Shown piece after piece: positions 17,975 through 26,207 of a stretch of DNA of 64,000 nucleotides. The notes beneath the pieces were generated by a model that saw nothing but the letters and a program-made list of their open reading frames with translations, had not been told where the DNA came from and made no database searches. Each line of letters opens with the position of its first letter. The stretch's first letter is position 1. The DNA lies in the NCBI RefSeq assembly GCF_900099825.1, contig NZ_LT629693.1:124001-188000 (forward strand). The letters run 5' to 3'. The position numbers and the translations under genes were made by a program. The DNA is from Bradyrhizobium ottawaense (GTDB taxonomy: Bacteria > Pseudomonadota > Alphaproteobacteria > Rhizobiales > Xanthobacteraceae).

Positions 17975-18928
17975 TTACGCCGACGCTGCCAAGGCGTCTT
18001 TGGCGGCAGCAATGTCGCCCGGCCCGCTGACGGACACGCCGACCGCGCCGTCGGCGATGCGCTTGACCAATCCGCTCAACACCTTGCCGGCGCCGATCTC
18101 GAAGAACCTGTTAACGCCGTGATCAGCCATGTAAGCGACCGACTCGCGCCAGCGCACGGTGCCGGTGACCTGTTCGATCAGCCGGCGGCGGATCTCGTCG
18201 GGATCGGTGATGGCTGAAGCCAGCACGTTCGACACCAGCGGCGACACCGGCACCTTGATCGTCACGTCCGCCAATGCTTTTGCCATCGCGTCGGCGGCGG
18301 GCTGCATCAGCTTGCAGTGGAACGGCGCGGACACCGGCAGCAGCATCGCCCGCTTGGCGCCCTTGGTCTTGGCGATGTCGAGCGCGCGTTCGACCGCGGC
18401 CTTGTCGCCGGACACCACTACCTGCCCGCCGCCATTGTCGTTGGCGGCCTGGCAAACCTGCCCTTGCGCAGCTTCGGCAGCGACTGCGGTCGCCGCCTCG
18501 TAGTCGAGCCCGAGCAGCGCGGCCATCGCACCGGCGCCGACCGGCACCGCCTTCTGCATGGCAAGGCCACGGGTGCGCAGCAGGCGCGCGGTATCGCTGA
18601 TGCTCAGGCTGCCGGCCGCGGCCAGCGCCGAATATTCGCCAAGCGAGTGCCCGGCGACGTAAGCGGCATCCCGCCGAACCGAGAAGCCCGCTTCGGTCTC
18701 CAGCACGCGCAACGTCGCGAGCGAGACCGCCATCAGGGCCGGCTGTGCGTTTTCGGTGAGCTGGAGCGTTTCGGCCGGACCATCCCAGATGATGGCCGCC
18801 AGCTTCTCGCCGAGCGCCGCATCGACCTCGTCAAATACCGCTCGCGCGGCCGGAAAGGCCTCTGCCAGGGCCTTGCCCATGCCAACCGCCTGGGAACCCT
18901 GCCCCGGAAATGTAAATGCAGCCGTCAT
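17975..18928 (-). CDS. fabD: Malonyl-CoA:ACP transacylase
   Basis: FabD loads malonyl groups onto ACP. From the ATG at 18928 the protein is 317 aa and begins TAAFTFPGQGSQAVGMG, the family N-terminus; gaggga lies 6 bases before this ATG, so the longer open frame upstream is not used. The nucleophile is Ser95 in GHSLGEYSAL, with the histidine near SAPFHCKLM. It is the first gene of the minus-strand fabD-fabG-acpP-fabF-mltG-yicC-gmk run. Confidence 0.96.
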   Translation of the reverse strand: MTAAFTFPGQGSQAVGMGKALAEAFPAARAVFDEVDAALGEKLAAIIWDGPAETLQLTENAQPALMAVSLATLRVLETEAGFSVRRDAAYVAGHSLGEYSALAAAGSLSISDTARLLRTRGLAMQKAVPVGAGAMAALLGLDYEAATAVAAEAAQGQVCQAANDNGGGQVVVSGDKAAVERALDIAKTKGAKRAMLLPVSAPFHCKLMQPAADAMAKALADVTIKVPVSPLVSNVLASAITDPDEIRRRLIEQVTGTVRWRESVAYMADHGVNRFFEIGAGKVLSGLVKRIADGAVGVSVSGPGDIAAAKDALAASA

Positions 18929-19020
18929 CGGCGCTCCCTCATCAAAGAAGAGCGGTAAGTCACTGACCAAGACCGGGATGTCAAGCCGCGCCGCGGGATA
19001 GCTGGGCCGGTTTAGGCCCC

Positions 19021-20046
19021 CTAGAAGCCGCCTGCCGCCTGATCGCTGCCCACCTCGGCGCCGGCCCGCGCGCGACGCACGCTGCTCGCCAACTCGCCCG
19101 GGCGATCCTGCTGGTTCGGCTTCGCCGTCGCCAGCCGCAACACTGTCGCGTAATTCGGCTGCACCTCCATACGCTCCGCATGCCGGCTTTGGCTCAAGAT
19201 GCGGTGCACCATCGGCAGGTTGTAGCAGGGCACGTAGAACAGCAGATGATGCTCGAGGTGGTAGTTGACGTAATACGGCGCGATGAACAGCCGTTCGAGG
19301 AAATTGGCGTGCGTGGTGCGGGTATTGCGCAGGGGATCGGCGCTGTCGGGCACCACCGCGTGCTCGGCGATGTTGCGGATGCGGGTGATCACCATCATCC
19401 AGGTCACGAGCGGCAACAGCCACAACAGCGGATAGGCCCACCACACGCCGGCAGCGGCGAGACCCGCAAACAGCGCCGCGTTGACGGCACATTGCGGGCC
19501 GAGCTTTTCCCAGAAATGCGCGGCGCGCCGCGCCAGCGGCCATTCTCTTGGTCCGAGCGCATTGAGCAATTGCGCCTTGCGCTGCTGATAGCCGGTCTGT
19601 CCGGTGATATCGCGCAGGAATTTTCGGCGGTAACTCATTTTGGTGATCGGGAACGGCGCCGACAGCACCAGATCGGGATCGTCTTCCTGCTGCGTCTTCG
19701 CATGATGCCGCAGATGATAGCGGCGATAGGCGCGCGTCTCGGCGAAAACCGGATAGGCGCAGAACCACTGGCTCAAGGTCAGGTTGGTCTTCTCATCGGC
19801 CGACAGACATCCATGCGCGCCGTCATGCATCAGGATGGCCAATCCAAGTTGGCGCGAGCCGATGATGCCGACCGCCAGCACAAATGTCAGCGGATTGGGC
19901 CACCACGCGACCAGTGCGATCGAGCCCAATATCAGCGCCCAGGCGTGCGCGATCATCGCCGCGCCCTTCCACGTCGAACGCTCGCGCGCGGCGATCAGTT
20001 GATCCTCAGTCAGAAAATCGCGGGCCCGCATGCGAAGCGCGGTCAT
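19021..20046 (-). CDS. Membrane fatty acid desaturase family protein
   Basis: Integral membrane di-iron desaturase or hydroxylase, 341 aa. Three histidine boxes are present: HDGAH (residues 74-78), HLRHH (111-115) and HLEHH (263-267). Hydrophobic segments lie at ~31-60 and ~186-220. The regiospecificity and whether the substrate is a phospholipid acyl chain are not readable from the sequence. Its ATG overlaps the stop of the upstream TetR gene by four bases (ATGA), so it is co-translated with its likely regulator. The C-terminal 40 residues are polar and Arg/Gly rich. Confidence 0.88.
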   Translation of the reverse strand: MTALRMRARDFLTEDQLIAARERSTWKGAAMIAHAWALILGSIALVAWWPNPLTFVLAVGIIGSRQLGLAILMHDGAHGCLSADEKTNLTLSQWFCAYPVFAETRAYRRYHLRHHAKTQQEDDPDLVLSAPFPITKMSYRRKFLRDITGQTGYQQRKAQLLNALGPREWPLARRAAHFWEKLGPQCAVNAALFAGLAAAGVWWAYPLLWLLPLVTWMMVITRIRNIAEHAVVPDSADPLRNTRTTHANFLERLFIAPYYVNYHLEHHLLFYVPCYNLPMVHRILSQSRHAERMEVQPNYATVLRLATAKPNQQDRPGELASSVRRARAGAEVGSDQAAGGF

Positions 20047-20768
20047 GATGTACTCTCCCCGTCGGCTGAATCTGAAACGGATGCATCGCGATCATCGACG
20101 ACGCGCAGGCGCGTCAGGTCGCCGGACTTACTTGTCGTCGCCTGCTCGCCCAGCACGCGCAGCATCTCGGCGCATAGCTCTTCGGCCGAGCGGCCCATGG
20201 CATAGCCTTCGACCATCACGCCGATCGCGACCGCCCAGAACCGCCGCGAGGTCGCGTCGGGATCGCGCAGGGTATTCCAGCCGTGGCGTTCGATCTGGTT
20301 CGAATAGGCGCGCAGCCCCTCGCCGTGCAGCCGCTCGATGGTGCGCTCCACCAGCGGCGCGAGGTCTTGGCGGCGCCGCGTCAAGGTCAGCGCCTCGGCG
20401 AAGAACGCGACCGAATCGGTCGCCGTCACGCTCTCGACCAGCGCGCGCGTGTAATCCCTGGGCGTGTGGACCTGCAGCGCGGCCTGCTCGGCCGCACGCG
20501 CCACATACAGCATGTCGCGGCAGGCGGCTTCGACGAACAACGCTTCCTTGGTGCGGAAGTAATAGGTGATCTGGCTCGGGAAAGCGTCGGCTGCGGCTGC
20601 GATATCCGAGATCGAGGTGCCGGCCAGACCACGCTCCCGGAACAGGCGGCTGGCACCGTCGAGCAGACGCGAACGCATCTGCCGCCCGGCCGAGCGGGTC
20701 GCGCGGGCGGCGTGTTTCGGGTCGCCCGAGGCGGTTTCGGAAGCCGCTTGGACCGTTTTGGGAGCCAT
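20043..20768 (-). CDS. TetR/AcrR family transcriptional regulator, coupled to the desaturase
   Basis: TetR-type repressor of 241 aa. The helix-turn-helix is within residues ~35-75 (SISDIAAAADAFPSQITYYFRTKEAL split across two helices). The ATG at 20768 is chosen because a purine-rich site (gaagagaggg) precedes it; an upstream ATG at 20816 would overlap the operator. The remaining helices form the ligand domain. The gene precedes the desaturase with overlapping codons, and a perfect palindrome lies 20 bases upstream of the start, so it probably autoregulates and controls desaturation, perhaps in answer to acyl-CoA, as known for DesT-like regulators. The effector is inferred, not seen. Confidence 0.88.
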   Translation of the reverse strand: MAPKTVQAASETASGDPKHAARATRSAGRQMRSRLLDGASRLFRERGLAGTSISDIAAAADAFPSQITYYFRTKEALFVEAACRDMLYVARAAEQAALQVHTPRDYTRALVESVTATDSVAFFAEALTLTRRRQDLAPLVERTIERLHGEGLRAYSNQIERHGWNTLRDPDATSRRFWAVAIGVMVEGYAMGRSAEELCAEMLRVLGEQATTSKSGDLTRLRVVDDRDASVSDSADGESTS

Positions 20769-20787
20769 TTTGCCCTCTCTTCCGTTA

Positions 20788-20804
20788 TTTGTATGCCATA
20801 CAAA
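20788..20804. promoter_or_regulatory. Candidate TetR operator upstream of the TetR-desaturase operon
   Basis: Perfect 8-bp inverted repeat with a single central base: tttgtatg c catacaaa. It is located 20-36 bases upstream of the TetR start codon and is AT-rich within GC-rich surroundings. The symmetric 17-bp length is usual for TetR-family operators. Confidence 0.65.
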
Positions 20805-20934
20805 CAAATAAATCAAGATAGGCCGGTCGCAGCCGTTGTAAGCCTTGCCACTCCGCCGAAAATCCTTATAAACCGCGCCATCCGTGGATCCCGGCCGGGA
20901 GCTGAACGGACGGTCTCAGCAATCTCACCTTTTT

Positions 20935-21065
20935 GGCGATGTTGATGTGGCAGGGCCAGTCGGCCCGTCGTCCCGTGCTTCCGCCTTCTGAGCATTATCG
21001 AGTCCTTTCCGGAGGTCTCGAAGGGCTTGCCGCCGGGAACCGCGCCAACACAGGAAAGGACACCC
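20935..21065 (+). promoter_or_regulatory. Leader of the rpsF operon with a possible S6:S18-binding hairpin
   Basis: The untranslated leader before rpsF can form a hairpin at 20998-21021: tcgag-t-cct closing a ttccgg loop with agg-t-ctcga. S6:S18 complexes are known to bind a CCG-bearing leader structure in many bacteria and repress their own operon. The fit to that motif is by eye only and weak. Confidence 0.25.
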
Positions 21066-21566
21066 ATGCCTCTTTATGAGCATGTTTTTCTCGCGCGTCA
21101 GGATGCGAGCACCCAGCAGGTCGAAGAACTGACCACCCAGATGACCGGCATCGTCGAAGGTCTCGGCGGCAAGGTCGTCAAGATGGAAAATTGGGGCGTG
21201 CGCTCGCTCACCTATCGCATGAACAAGAATCGCAAAGCGCATTTCGTGCTGATGAATCTCGATGCTCCCTCGGCTGCGGTTACCGAAATCGAGCGGCAGG
21301 AGCGGATCAGCGAAGACGTGATCCGTTATCTCACCGTCCGCGTCGAAGAGCACGAGGAAGGTCCCTCGGCGATGATGCGCAAGGCCGATCGCGATCGCGA
21401 ACGTGACGATCGTGGCGGCGGCTTCCGCGGCGACCGCGAAGGCGGCTTCCGTGGTGATCGCGAAGGCGGTGGTTTCCGTGGCGGCGAAGGTGGCGGCTTC
21501 CGTGGCGACCGTGGCCCGCGCCGGCCGCGTGACGACGAAGCAGCAACCGCAGCGGTTGAGGAGTAA
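21066..21566 (+). CDS. rpsF: 30S ribosomal protein S6
   Basis: Ribosomal protein S6, 166 aa from the ATG at 21066 (aggaaagg 7 bases upstream; an ATG-free lead would not match the family). The conserved core begins [13 protein letters not shown] and includes [15 protein letters not shown]. The C-terminus (~residues 108-166) is a long extension rich in Arg-Gly-Phe-Asp, with near-tandem units like GGGFRGDRE. Such Arg/Gly tails occur in alphaproteobacterial S6 but this one is long. First gene of rpsF-rpsR-DUF2232-rplI. Confidence 0.96.
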   Translation: MPLYEHVFLARQDASTQQVEELTTQMTGIVEGLGGKVVKMENWGVRSLTYRMNKNRKAHFVLMNLDAPSAAVTEIERQERISEDVIRYLTVRVEEHEEGPSAMMRKADRDRERDDRGGGFRGDREGGFRGDREGGGFRGGEGGGFRGDRGPRRPRDDEAATAAVEE

Positions 21567-21571
21567 GAATC

Positions 21572-21811
21572 ATGGCTGAAGCTGGTGCACGCCGTCCGTT
21601 TTTCCGTCGCCGCAAGACCTGCCCGTTCACGGGTCCGAATGCGCCGAAAATCGACTACAAGGATTCCAAGCTGCTGATGCGTTACGTTTCCGAGCGCGGC
21701 AAGATCGTGCCGAGCCGCATCACCGCCGTCTCCGCCAAGAAGCAGCGTGAACTCGCCCGCGCCATCAAGCGCTCGCGGTTCCTCGGCCTCTTGCCTTACG
21801 TTATTCGCTAA
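21572..21811 (+). CDS. rpsR: 30S ribosomal protein S18
   Basis: S18, 79 aa, partner of S6 in the platform of the 30S subunit. It has the conserved CPFTG and [22 protein letters not shown] region (quoted in part) and the C-terminus [14 protein letters not shown]. It starts 5 bases after rpsF, so the two are co-translated. Confidence 0.97.
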   Translation: MAEAGARRPFFRRRKTCPFTGPNAPKIDYKDSKLLMRYVSERGKIVPSRITAVSAKKQRELARAIKRSRFLGLLPYVIR

Positions 21812-21812
21812 A

Positions 21813-21860
21813 CGCATGATCCGGAAAAGTGGGTACCGGTTTTCCGATTAAGATCATGCG
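21813..21860. repeat. Short palindromic rhizobial repeat (cgcatgat...atcatgcg)
   Basis: A 48-base palindromic unit directly after rpsR: cgcatgat at 21813-21820 and atcatgcg at 21853-21860 enclose an inner pair ggaaaa...ttttcc. This form, with its gatccggaaaagtgg core, is a very common dispersed repeat in Rhizobiales genomes. It could stabilise the rpsF-rpsR mRNA 3' end. Confidence 0.7.
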
Positions 21861-21875
21861 CAAATAGACACTTCC

Positions 21876-21901
21876 GGTCCGCGGCGTCAGCGCCGCGGAC
21901 C
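21876..21901 (+). terminator. Strong GC hairpin between rpsR and the DUF2232 gene
   Basis: Perfect 11-bp stem (21876-21886 with 21891-21901) and a 4-base loop tcag. There is no T-run after it, so it is more likely an mRNA-stabilising or processing hairpin, or an attenuator separating rpsF-rpsR from downstream genes, than a full intrinsic terminator. Confidence 0.4.
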
Positions 21902-21989
21902 GCACTCTTCAAGAGGCTTCCGGGTCGTCCGGTCGCCGATGGTTGGGGTCCATGCGACCTCTAACCGCTCGAAAGGAGCGGGACAGCTG

Positions 21990-22967
21990 ATGATCGCGAT
22001 TACACTCATTGCGCTTGCGGCCGGCTCTGCGTCGGCACTGATGTTCGCCTCGATCGTCTCGGGCGCGCTGATCTCGCTTGTGCTGTTCTATCTGTCGCCG
22101 CTGCCGCTGATGGTGACGGCGCTCGGATGGGGACCGCTCGCGGCCACGATCGGCGGCATTGCAGCCGCCTCCGGCCTCGGCGCGATGTTCGGCCTGCCCT
22201 ACTGTGTCGCCTTTGCCCTCACCGTCGCGCTGCCTGCCTGGTGGCTCGGCCATCTCGCGCTGCTGGGCCGGCCGATCGCCACCGCCGCGCCCGCCACCGG
22301 TACCGCGCCGGCCGCCGCCCCCACGCTCGAATGGTATCCGGTCGGCCGCATCCTGCTCTGGATCGCGGGCCTTGCCACGCTTACGACCATTGCGGCCTTG
22401 CTGACGCTGGGCACCGATGCCGAGACCATCACCGGCACACTGCGCCGCGGACTGTTGCGGATTCTCGGGCCCCGCGATGCCGCCTCTTCGGGCGACGTCG
22501 AACGCTGGGTTGCCGCGCTTTCTCTCATCGCGCCGCCGGCGGCGGCGATCGTCTCGATGATGACGCTGACGCTCAATCTCTGGCTTTCCGGCAAGATCGC
22601 GGCGACCTCAGGCAGGCTGCACCGGCCCTGGCCGGATCTGAAGAGCGCGGAACTGCCGCCGATGACGCTGGTGGCGCTGTCGGTCGCAATGGCCTTCTGT
22701 TTCATCGGCGGAATTGCCGCCATGTTCGCGCAGATCGCCACCACGGCGCTGATGATGGCCTACGCCTTTACCGGTTTTGCCGTGCTGCACACGCTGACGC
22801 TGGCGCTGAAAGGCCGCGCGATCTGGCTGTCCTGCACCTACGCCATCGTCGTGGTGTTCGGCTGGCCGGTGCTGGCGATGATCGCACTCGGCCTCGCCGA
22901 CGCCGTTTTCGGATTTCGCCAACGTTATCTGCGCGGCAGGCAACCGCCGCCTCTGCCCGTTTCCTAG
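21990..22967 (+). CDS. DUF2232 family membrane protein
   Basis: Polytopic inner-membrane protein of unknown function, 325 aa, with about eight hydrophobic segments. The start at 21990 is supported by aaggag 11 bases upstream; an upstream in-frame ATG at 21939 lacks support. DUF2232 proteins sit between rpsR and rplI in many alphaproteobacteria, exactly as here, but their role is not established. The loop after the first four segments is Ala/Pro rich (residues ~100-115). Confidence 0.85.
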   Translation: MIAITLIALAAGSASALMFASIVSGALISLVLFYLSPLPLMVTALGWGPLAATIGGIAAASGLGAMFGLPYCVAFALTVALPAWWLGHLALLGRPIATAAPATGTAPAAAPTLEWYPVGRILLWIAGLATLTTIAALLTLGTDAETITGTLRRGLLRILGPRDAASSGDVERWVAALSLIAPPAAAIVSMMTLTLNLWLSGKIAATSGRLHRPWPDLKSAELPPMTLVALSVAMAFCFIGGIAAMFAQIATTALMMAYAFTGFAVLHTLTLALKGRAIWLSCTYAIVVVFGWPVLAMIALGLADAVFGFRQRYLRGRQPPPLPVS

Positions 22968-23020
22968 AAATTTCCCCATCCACTCACGCCAAACACTGAT
23001 CACATCAAAGGAGAACGAAA

Positions 23021-23617
23021 ATGGAAGTCATTTTGCTGGAACGCGTCGCCAAGCTCGGCCAGATGGGCGAAGTCGTCCGCGTCAAGGACGGGTTTGCCCG
23101 CAACTTTCTGCTCAAGCGCGGCAAGGCACTGCGCGCCACCGCCGACAACCGTTCCAAGTTCGACGGCATGAAGGCCGAACTCGAGGCCAACAACCTCAAG
23201 GCCAAGGGCGAAGCGAGCAAGGTCGCGGAGAAGATCAACGGCCGCAACGTCGTCGTGCTGCGCCAGGCTTCCGAAACCGGCCAGTTGTTCGGTTCGGTCA
23301 GCGTGCGCGACATCATCGCGTCGTTCGAGGCCGATGGCGTCACCATCAGCCGCAGCCAGGTTCTGCTCGACGCGCCGATCAAGACCATCGGCAAGCACGC
23401 GATCTCGATCGCCGTGCATCCGGAAGTCGAAGTCAGCGTCAGTGTCACCGTGGCGCGCAGCGCCGATGAGGCCGAGCGCATCAACCGCGGCGAGGACATC
23501 TCGACCCGCCAGGAAGATCAGGACGCTGCCGCCGAGGCGATCGCCGCCGCCGGCGAGTTCTTCGATCCGGAAGCCCAGCACGACGACGAAGCGCCGGCCG
23601 CTGCGACCGAGAAGTAA
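23021..23617 (+). CDS. rplI: 50S ribosomal protein L9
   Basis: L9, 198 aa, binds 23S rRNA near the L1 stalk. The N-terminal domain [19 protein letters not shown] with [15 protein letters not shown] is canonical, followed by the long connecting helix (~45-75) and the C-terminal domain with FGSVSVRDI. The C-terminal ~45 residues are an acidic Ala/Glu/Asp extension not present in enteric L9. A ribosome binding site (aaggaga) precedes the start. Confidence 0.96.
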   Translation: MEVILLERVAKLGQMGEVVRVKDGFARNFLLKRGKALRATADNRSKFDGMKAELEANNLKAKGEASKVAEKINGRNVVVLRQASETGQLFGSVSVRDIIASFEADGVTISRSQVLLDAPIKTIGKHAISIAVHPEVEVSVSVTVARSADEAERINRGEDISTRQEDQDAAAEAIAAAGEFFDPEAQHDDEAPAAATEK

Positions 23618-23648
23618 CGCGCTTTCTTCGGAACGATATGAACAACCT

Positions 23649-23675
23649 CGAGCCCGGCCCCTCAGGCCGGGCTCG
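23649..23675. terminator. Intrinsic-type hairpin between rplI and the convergent thioesterase gene
   Basis: Perfect 11-bp stem cgagcccggcc / ggccgggctcg with loop cctca, followed by aaattt. It lies between two convergent genes and could serve both strands. The T-run is short, so termination may be partial. Confidence 0.65.
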
Positions 23676-23680
23676 AAATT

Positions 23681-24139
23681 TCAGCCCGCTATCCTGGCCG
23701 CCGCCTTCTCGTCGAGCATCGCGATCGATGCCAGCGCGGTCGCGGTGTGCTTCTCGACACCATCGGTGATGCAGTACACGTCGGCCGCGACGACGGCGAC
23801 CTGACGCCCCGGCTTGATCACGCGCGCCCGGCAGATCAGGCGTTCGCCGACCGCCGGCGACAGCAGATTCAGTTTGTATTCCGCCGTCAGCGCCGACTGC
23901 CCGCGCGACGTAGCCGCCGCAATCGTGGTCGCATTGTCTACCAGGAAAGCCGTGACGCCGCCGTGAAACAGCCCGTGCTGCTGCAACAGCTCCGGTCGGC
24001 GGTCGACCTCCAGCGTGCAGGAGCCGCGCGTCAATTCGGATAATTCCGCGCCGATATGGCGCATGAAACCCTGCCGTCCGACATTGTCGCGAATGCGGGT
24101 TTCGATCGGAGCGAAATCAGGATCGGTAGTTGCCGACAT
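23681..24139 (-). CDS. PaaI-type hotdog-fold thioesterase
   Basis: Hotdog-fold acyl-CoA thioesterase, 152 aa. The motif HGLFHGGVTAFLVDNATTIAA matches the PaaI active-site helix (HGG-x-x-A-x-x-D), in which the aspartate/asparagine activates water. The substrate is unknown; PaaI relatives hydrolyse phenylacetyl-CoA-type thioesters. The ATG shares one base with the stop of the TetR gene upstream (TAATG), so the two form an operon and the thioesterase is probably the regulated function. Confidence 0.85.
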   Translation of the reverse strand: MSATTDPDFAPIETRIRDNVGRQGFMRHIGAELSELTRGSCTLEVDRRPELLQQHGLFHGGVTAFLVDNATTIAAATSRGQSALTAEYKLNLLSPAVGERLICRARVIKPGRQVAVVAADVYCITDGVEKHTATALASIAMLDEKAAARIAG

Positions 24140-24762
24140 TATTTTTCTCCCGGCTGGTTGCCTGCGTCGGGTGCGACCACCGCACGGATGGCGCAGGCGG
24201 TCAGGACATCGATCTGGTCTCTCGGATCGGCGCGATCGCGGCCCGACAGCCACGCGCGGCAGAAAATCTGGGCGGGCCCGATGATCTGGCTGAAGAACAG
24301 CGTTGCCGTCATCGGCAGCAATTCACCGCGTTCGAGCAACGGCGCCCGCCAGCGCTCGACAGCTTCCGCCAACCGCGAATTCTGTTCGCGCTGCGCGCCC
24401 CGGACCTCTTCGGTCCATTCGCTGCGGGATATCTCGAACAGATAGCGCGCTTCGCGCCTGTTGTTCACGACCCAGTCGAGATGCGCACGGATCAGCCGCC
24501 TCACCCCCTCCTGCGCACCGCAGGGTTCGGCGACGCCGGCGAGGACGGAAGCGTGATAACGGCCGAGGATTTCCAGAAACAGGGTGCCGGCCAGTTCCTT
24601 CTTCGATCCGAAGAAATGGAAGAAGCTGCCGTTGGATGCCCGCGCACGGGTTCGGATGGCGGCAACCGTTGCGCCCTCAAAGCCGTCGCGGTCGAACACC
24701 GCCAAGCCCGCCGCCAGCAAATCCTCACGCGCCGTGGTCACCGCGTCTTTCCCCGAATTCAC
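24139..24762 (-). CDS. TetR/AcrR family transcriptional regulator, coupled to the thioesterase
   Basis: TetR-type repressor, 207 aa. The DNA-binding domain covers residues ~8-55, with recognition-helix region ASNGSFFHFFGSKKELAG. The ligand domain has the typical AHLDWVVNNRREARYLFEI helix. Immediately upstream lies a perfect 12-bp palindrome plus a repeat half site. It starts the two-gene operon with the hotdog thioesterase. Confidence 0.88.
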   Translation of the reverse strand: MNSGKDAVTTAREDLLAAGLAVFDRDGFEGATVAAIRTRARASNGSFFHFFGSKKELAGTLFLEILGRYHASVLAGVAEPCGAQEGVRRLIRAHLDWVVNNRREARYLFEISRSEWTEEVRGAQREQNSRLAEAVERWRAPLLERGELLPMTATLFFSQIIGPAQIFCRAWLSGRDRADPRDQIDVLTACAIRAVVAPDAGNQPGEK

Positions 24763-24772
24763 ACTGGATCGT

Positions 24773-24795
24773 TACTCTAGAGTATTACTCTAGAA
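24773..24795. promoter_or_regulatory. Candidate TetR operator (tactctagagta plus repeat)
   Basis: The perfect 12-bp palindrome tactctagagta (24773-24784) is followed one base later by a further copy of tactctaga (24786-24794). It begins 11 bases upstream of the TetR start codon and contains CTAG, rare in such genomes. The phased half-sites fit binding of a dimer pair. Confidence 0.65.
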
Positions 24796-24836
24796 ACGGT
24801 CAAGCGAAGCCGTGGACTGTCATTCCCGTCGCGGAA

Positions 24837-25952
24837 TTATTGGGAGATTGGCGGGACAGGCGGACCCGCGGGGGCCGCCGGCGGCATGGGAGGCGCTGAC
24901 GCCGTCACGGCCGCGGGCGCAGCCGGAGCTGCCGCCGCCGGGGCTGCCGCAGACGGGCTCGCGGCAGGCTCAGGCGTGCCGCTGGCGGTCGTCGAGGATC
25001 CTCCCGCGGGCGCCGGTGTCACGGCCGGAACCGGATCGGGGCGCAGCGGCTTCGGCTCGCCGCCGCTCTCCTTGGGGGCGTCGACCTTCGCGGTTTCAGA
25101 TTTAACCGCCTCGGACTTGCCCTCACCGGCAGGCTTGGTTACCTCTTTGGCCGACTCGGGCTTGTCCTCGCTCTTGCCGGTTTCGGTCTTGCCGGCATCG
25201 CTCTTGCCGGTTTCAGTCTTGCCGGTTTCAGTCTTGCCGGTCTCGGTCTTGGCGGTCTCGGTCTTGCCGGCATCGTCCTTCGCGGCGTTGCCTTTGGCCT
25301 CGTCCGTCTTCGGCTCTTCCGCGGGCTTGCCGCGCTTGCCCAGCCTCAGCTTGTGGCCCAACTTGCCGTCGGTCGCTGCCTGTGCCGGTGTCTGGCCATC
25401 CTCGGGCTTGGCGCCATCGGGCGACGGGCCCGGACGGGCCAGTCGCTTGGCGTCGCGGCCCGGCCGTCCGCCCTCGCCTTGCGGCGCCAGTCCGTCGGCG
25501 TCGGGTTTCGAGGCCTCTTGCGCCGGCGCGGGCGGATGCAGCCGGCGGCCGGAACGGTCGAGCTGTTCCGGCCTGGCTTCGGGTTTGCCATCCGGCTTGG
25601 CGTCCTGCTTCGCCTCCTGCTTGCCATCCTTCTTGGACGGATCCTGCTTCGGCGCATCCTTTGCCTGATAGCGCGTATCGGTGGCGCCATTCGAAACCAG
25701 GAAGGAAGCCAGCACCGAGGCCATGTCGCTGGAGGTCGTATAATGCTGGCGCAGGAAACCCGGCAGCGACGACGCCGGCACGGTTTTCAGCAGGCCGCGC
25801 GGGCTCTTGTGGCACGCGTTGCAGGTACCGGCAAAAATCTGGGAGGGGGTTTTGCCGGCTTCGAGGTTGGTCGCCTGAGCGTACGCAGATCCCGCCGCAA
25901 AACAGCCGATCAGAAGCGTCACCGTCGCTAAACTGAGCGCTCGGCTCAACAT
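24837..25952 (-). CDS. Cytochrome c-like heme protein with long low-complexity repeat tail
   Basis: Exported protein, 371 aa. A signal peptide ends near AYAQ. One heme-attachment motif CNACH (Cys44, Cys47, His48) lies in IFAGTCNACHKSPRG, and a possible methionine ligand follows in SSDMASVLASFLV. The folded domain is only about 75 residues. The rest (~100-371) is disordered, rich in Lys, Ala, Pro, Asp and Glu, with tandem KTETG-type pentapeptides (~230-265). The tail could tether the heme domain in the periplasm or bind cell wall. No partner oxidase or dehydrogenase gene is nearby. An alternative view is a cytochrome-like fold without redox function. Confidence 0.72.
   Translation of the reverse strand: MLSRALSLATVTLLIGCFAAGSAYAQATNLEAGKTPSQIFAGTCNACHKSPRGLLKTVPASSLPGFLRQHYTTSSDMASVLASFLVSNGATDTRYQAKDAPKQDPSKKDGKQEAKQDAKPDGKPEARPEQLDRSGRRLHPPAPAQEASKPDADGLAPQGEGGRPGRDAKRLARPGPSPDGAKPEDGQTPAQAATDGKLGHKLRLGKRGKPAEEPKTDEAKGNAAKDDAGKTETAKTETGKTETGKTETGKSDAGKTETGKSEDKPESAKEVTKPAGEGKSEAVKSETAKVDAPKESGGEPKPLRPDPVPAVTPAPAGGSSTTASGTPEPAASPSAAAPAAAAPAAPAAVTASAPPMPPAAPAGPPVPPISQ
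25172..25276 (-). repeat. 15-bp tandem repeats coding KTETG/KSDAG pentapeptides
   Basis: Seven near-identical 15-base units of the type cttgccggtttcggt run in tandem inside the cytochrome-like gene; differences between units are mostly synonymous or T/S and E/D swaps. The register is kept at 15 bases, so the reading frame survives unit gain or loss. Copy-number variation between strains is likely. Confidence 0.8.
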
Positions 25953-26207
25953 TCCTGCTTCTCCAGATATGGAATCGCGGCCGGCGTCACACAGCGCGGC
26001 CGGCGGCGGTCACCTTTTAGCCGATTATCCCGCGAATGGAAGCGCACTTATGACGCATCTGCGTGATCGCGCGAATTGGGAATATCTGCTTTGAGGACAA
26101 TGCACTAACCCGCCAAAATAATCACAATTATGATCTTGTTGACGTACAATGGAACCATACTTTCCAGTACGTCGGTTGTAATGGCAGGTCGTTCCATTGG
26201 TGCTTCC

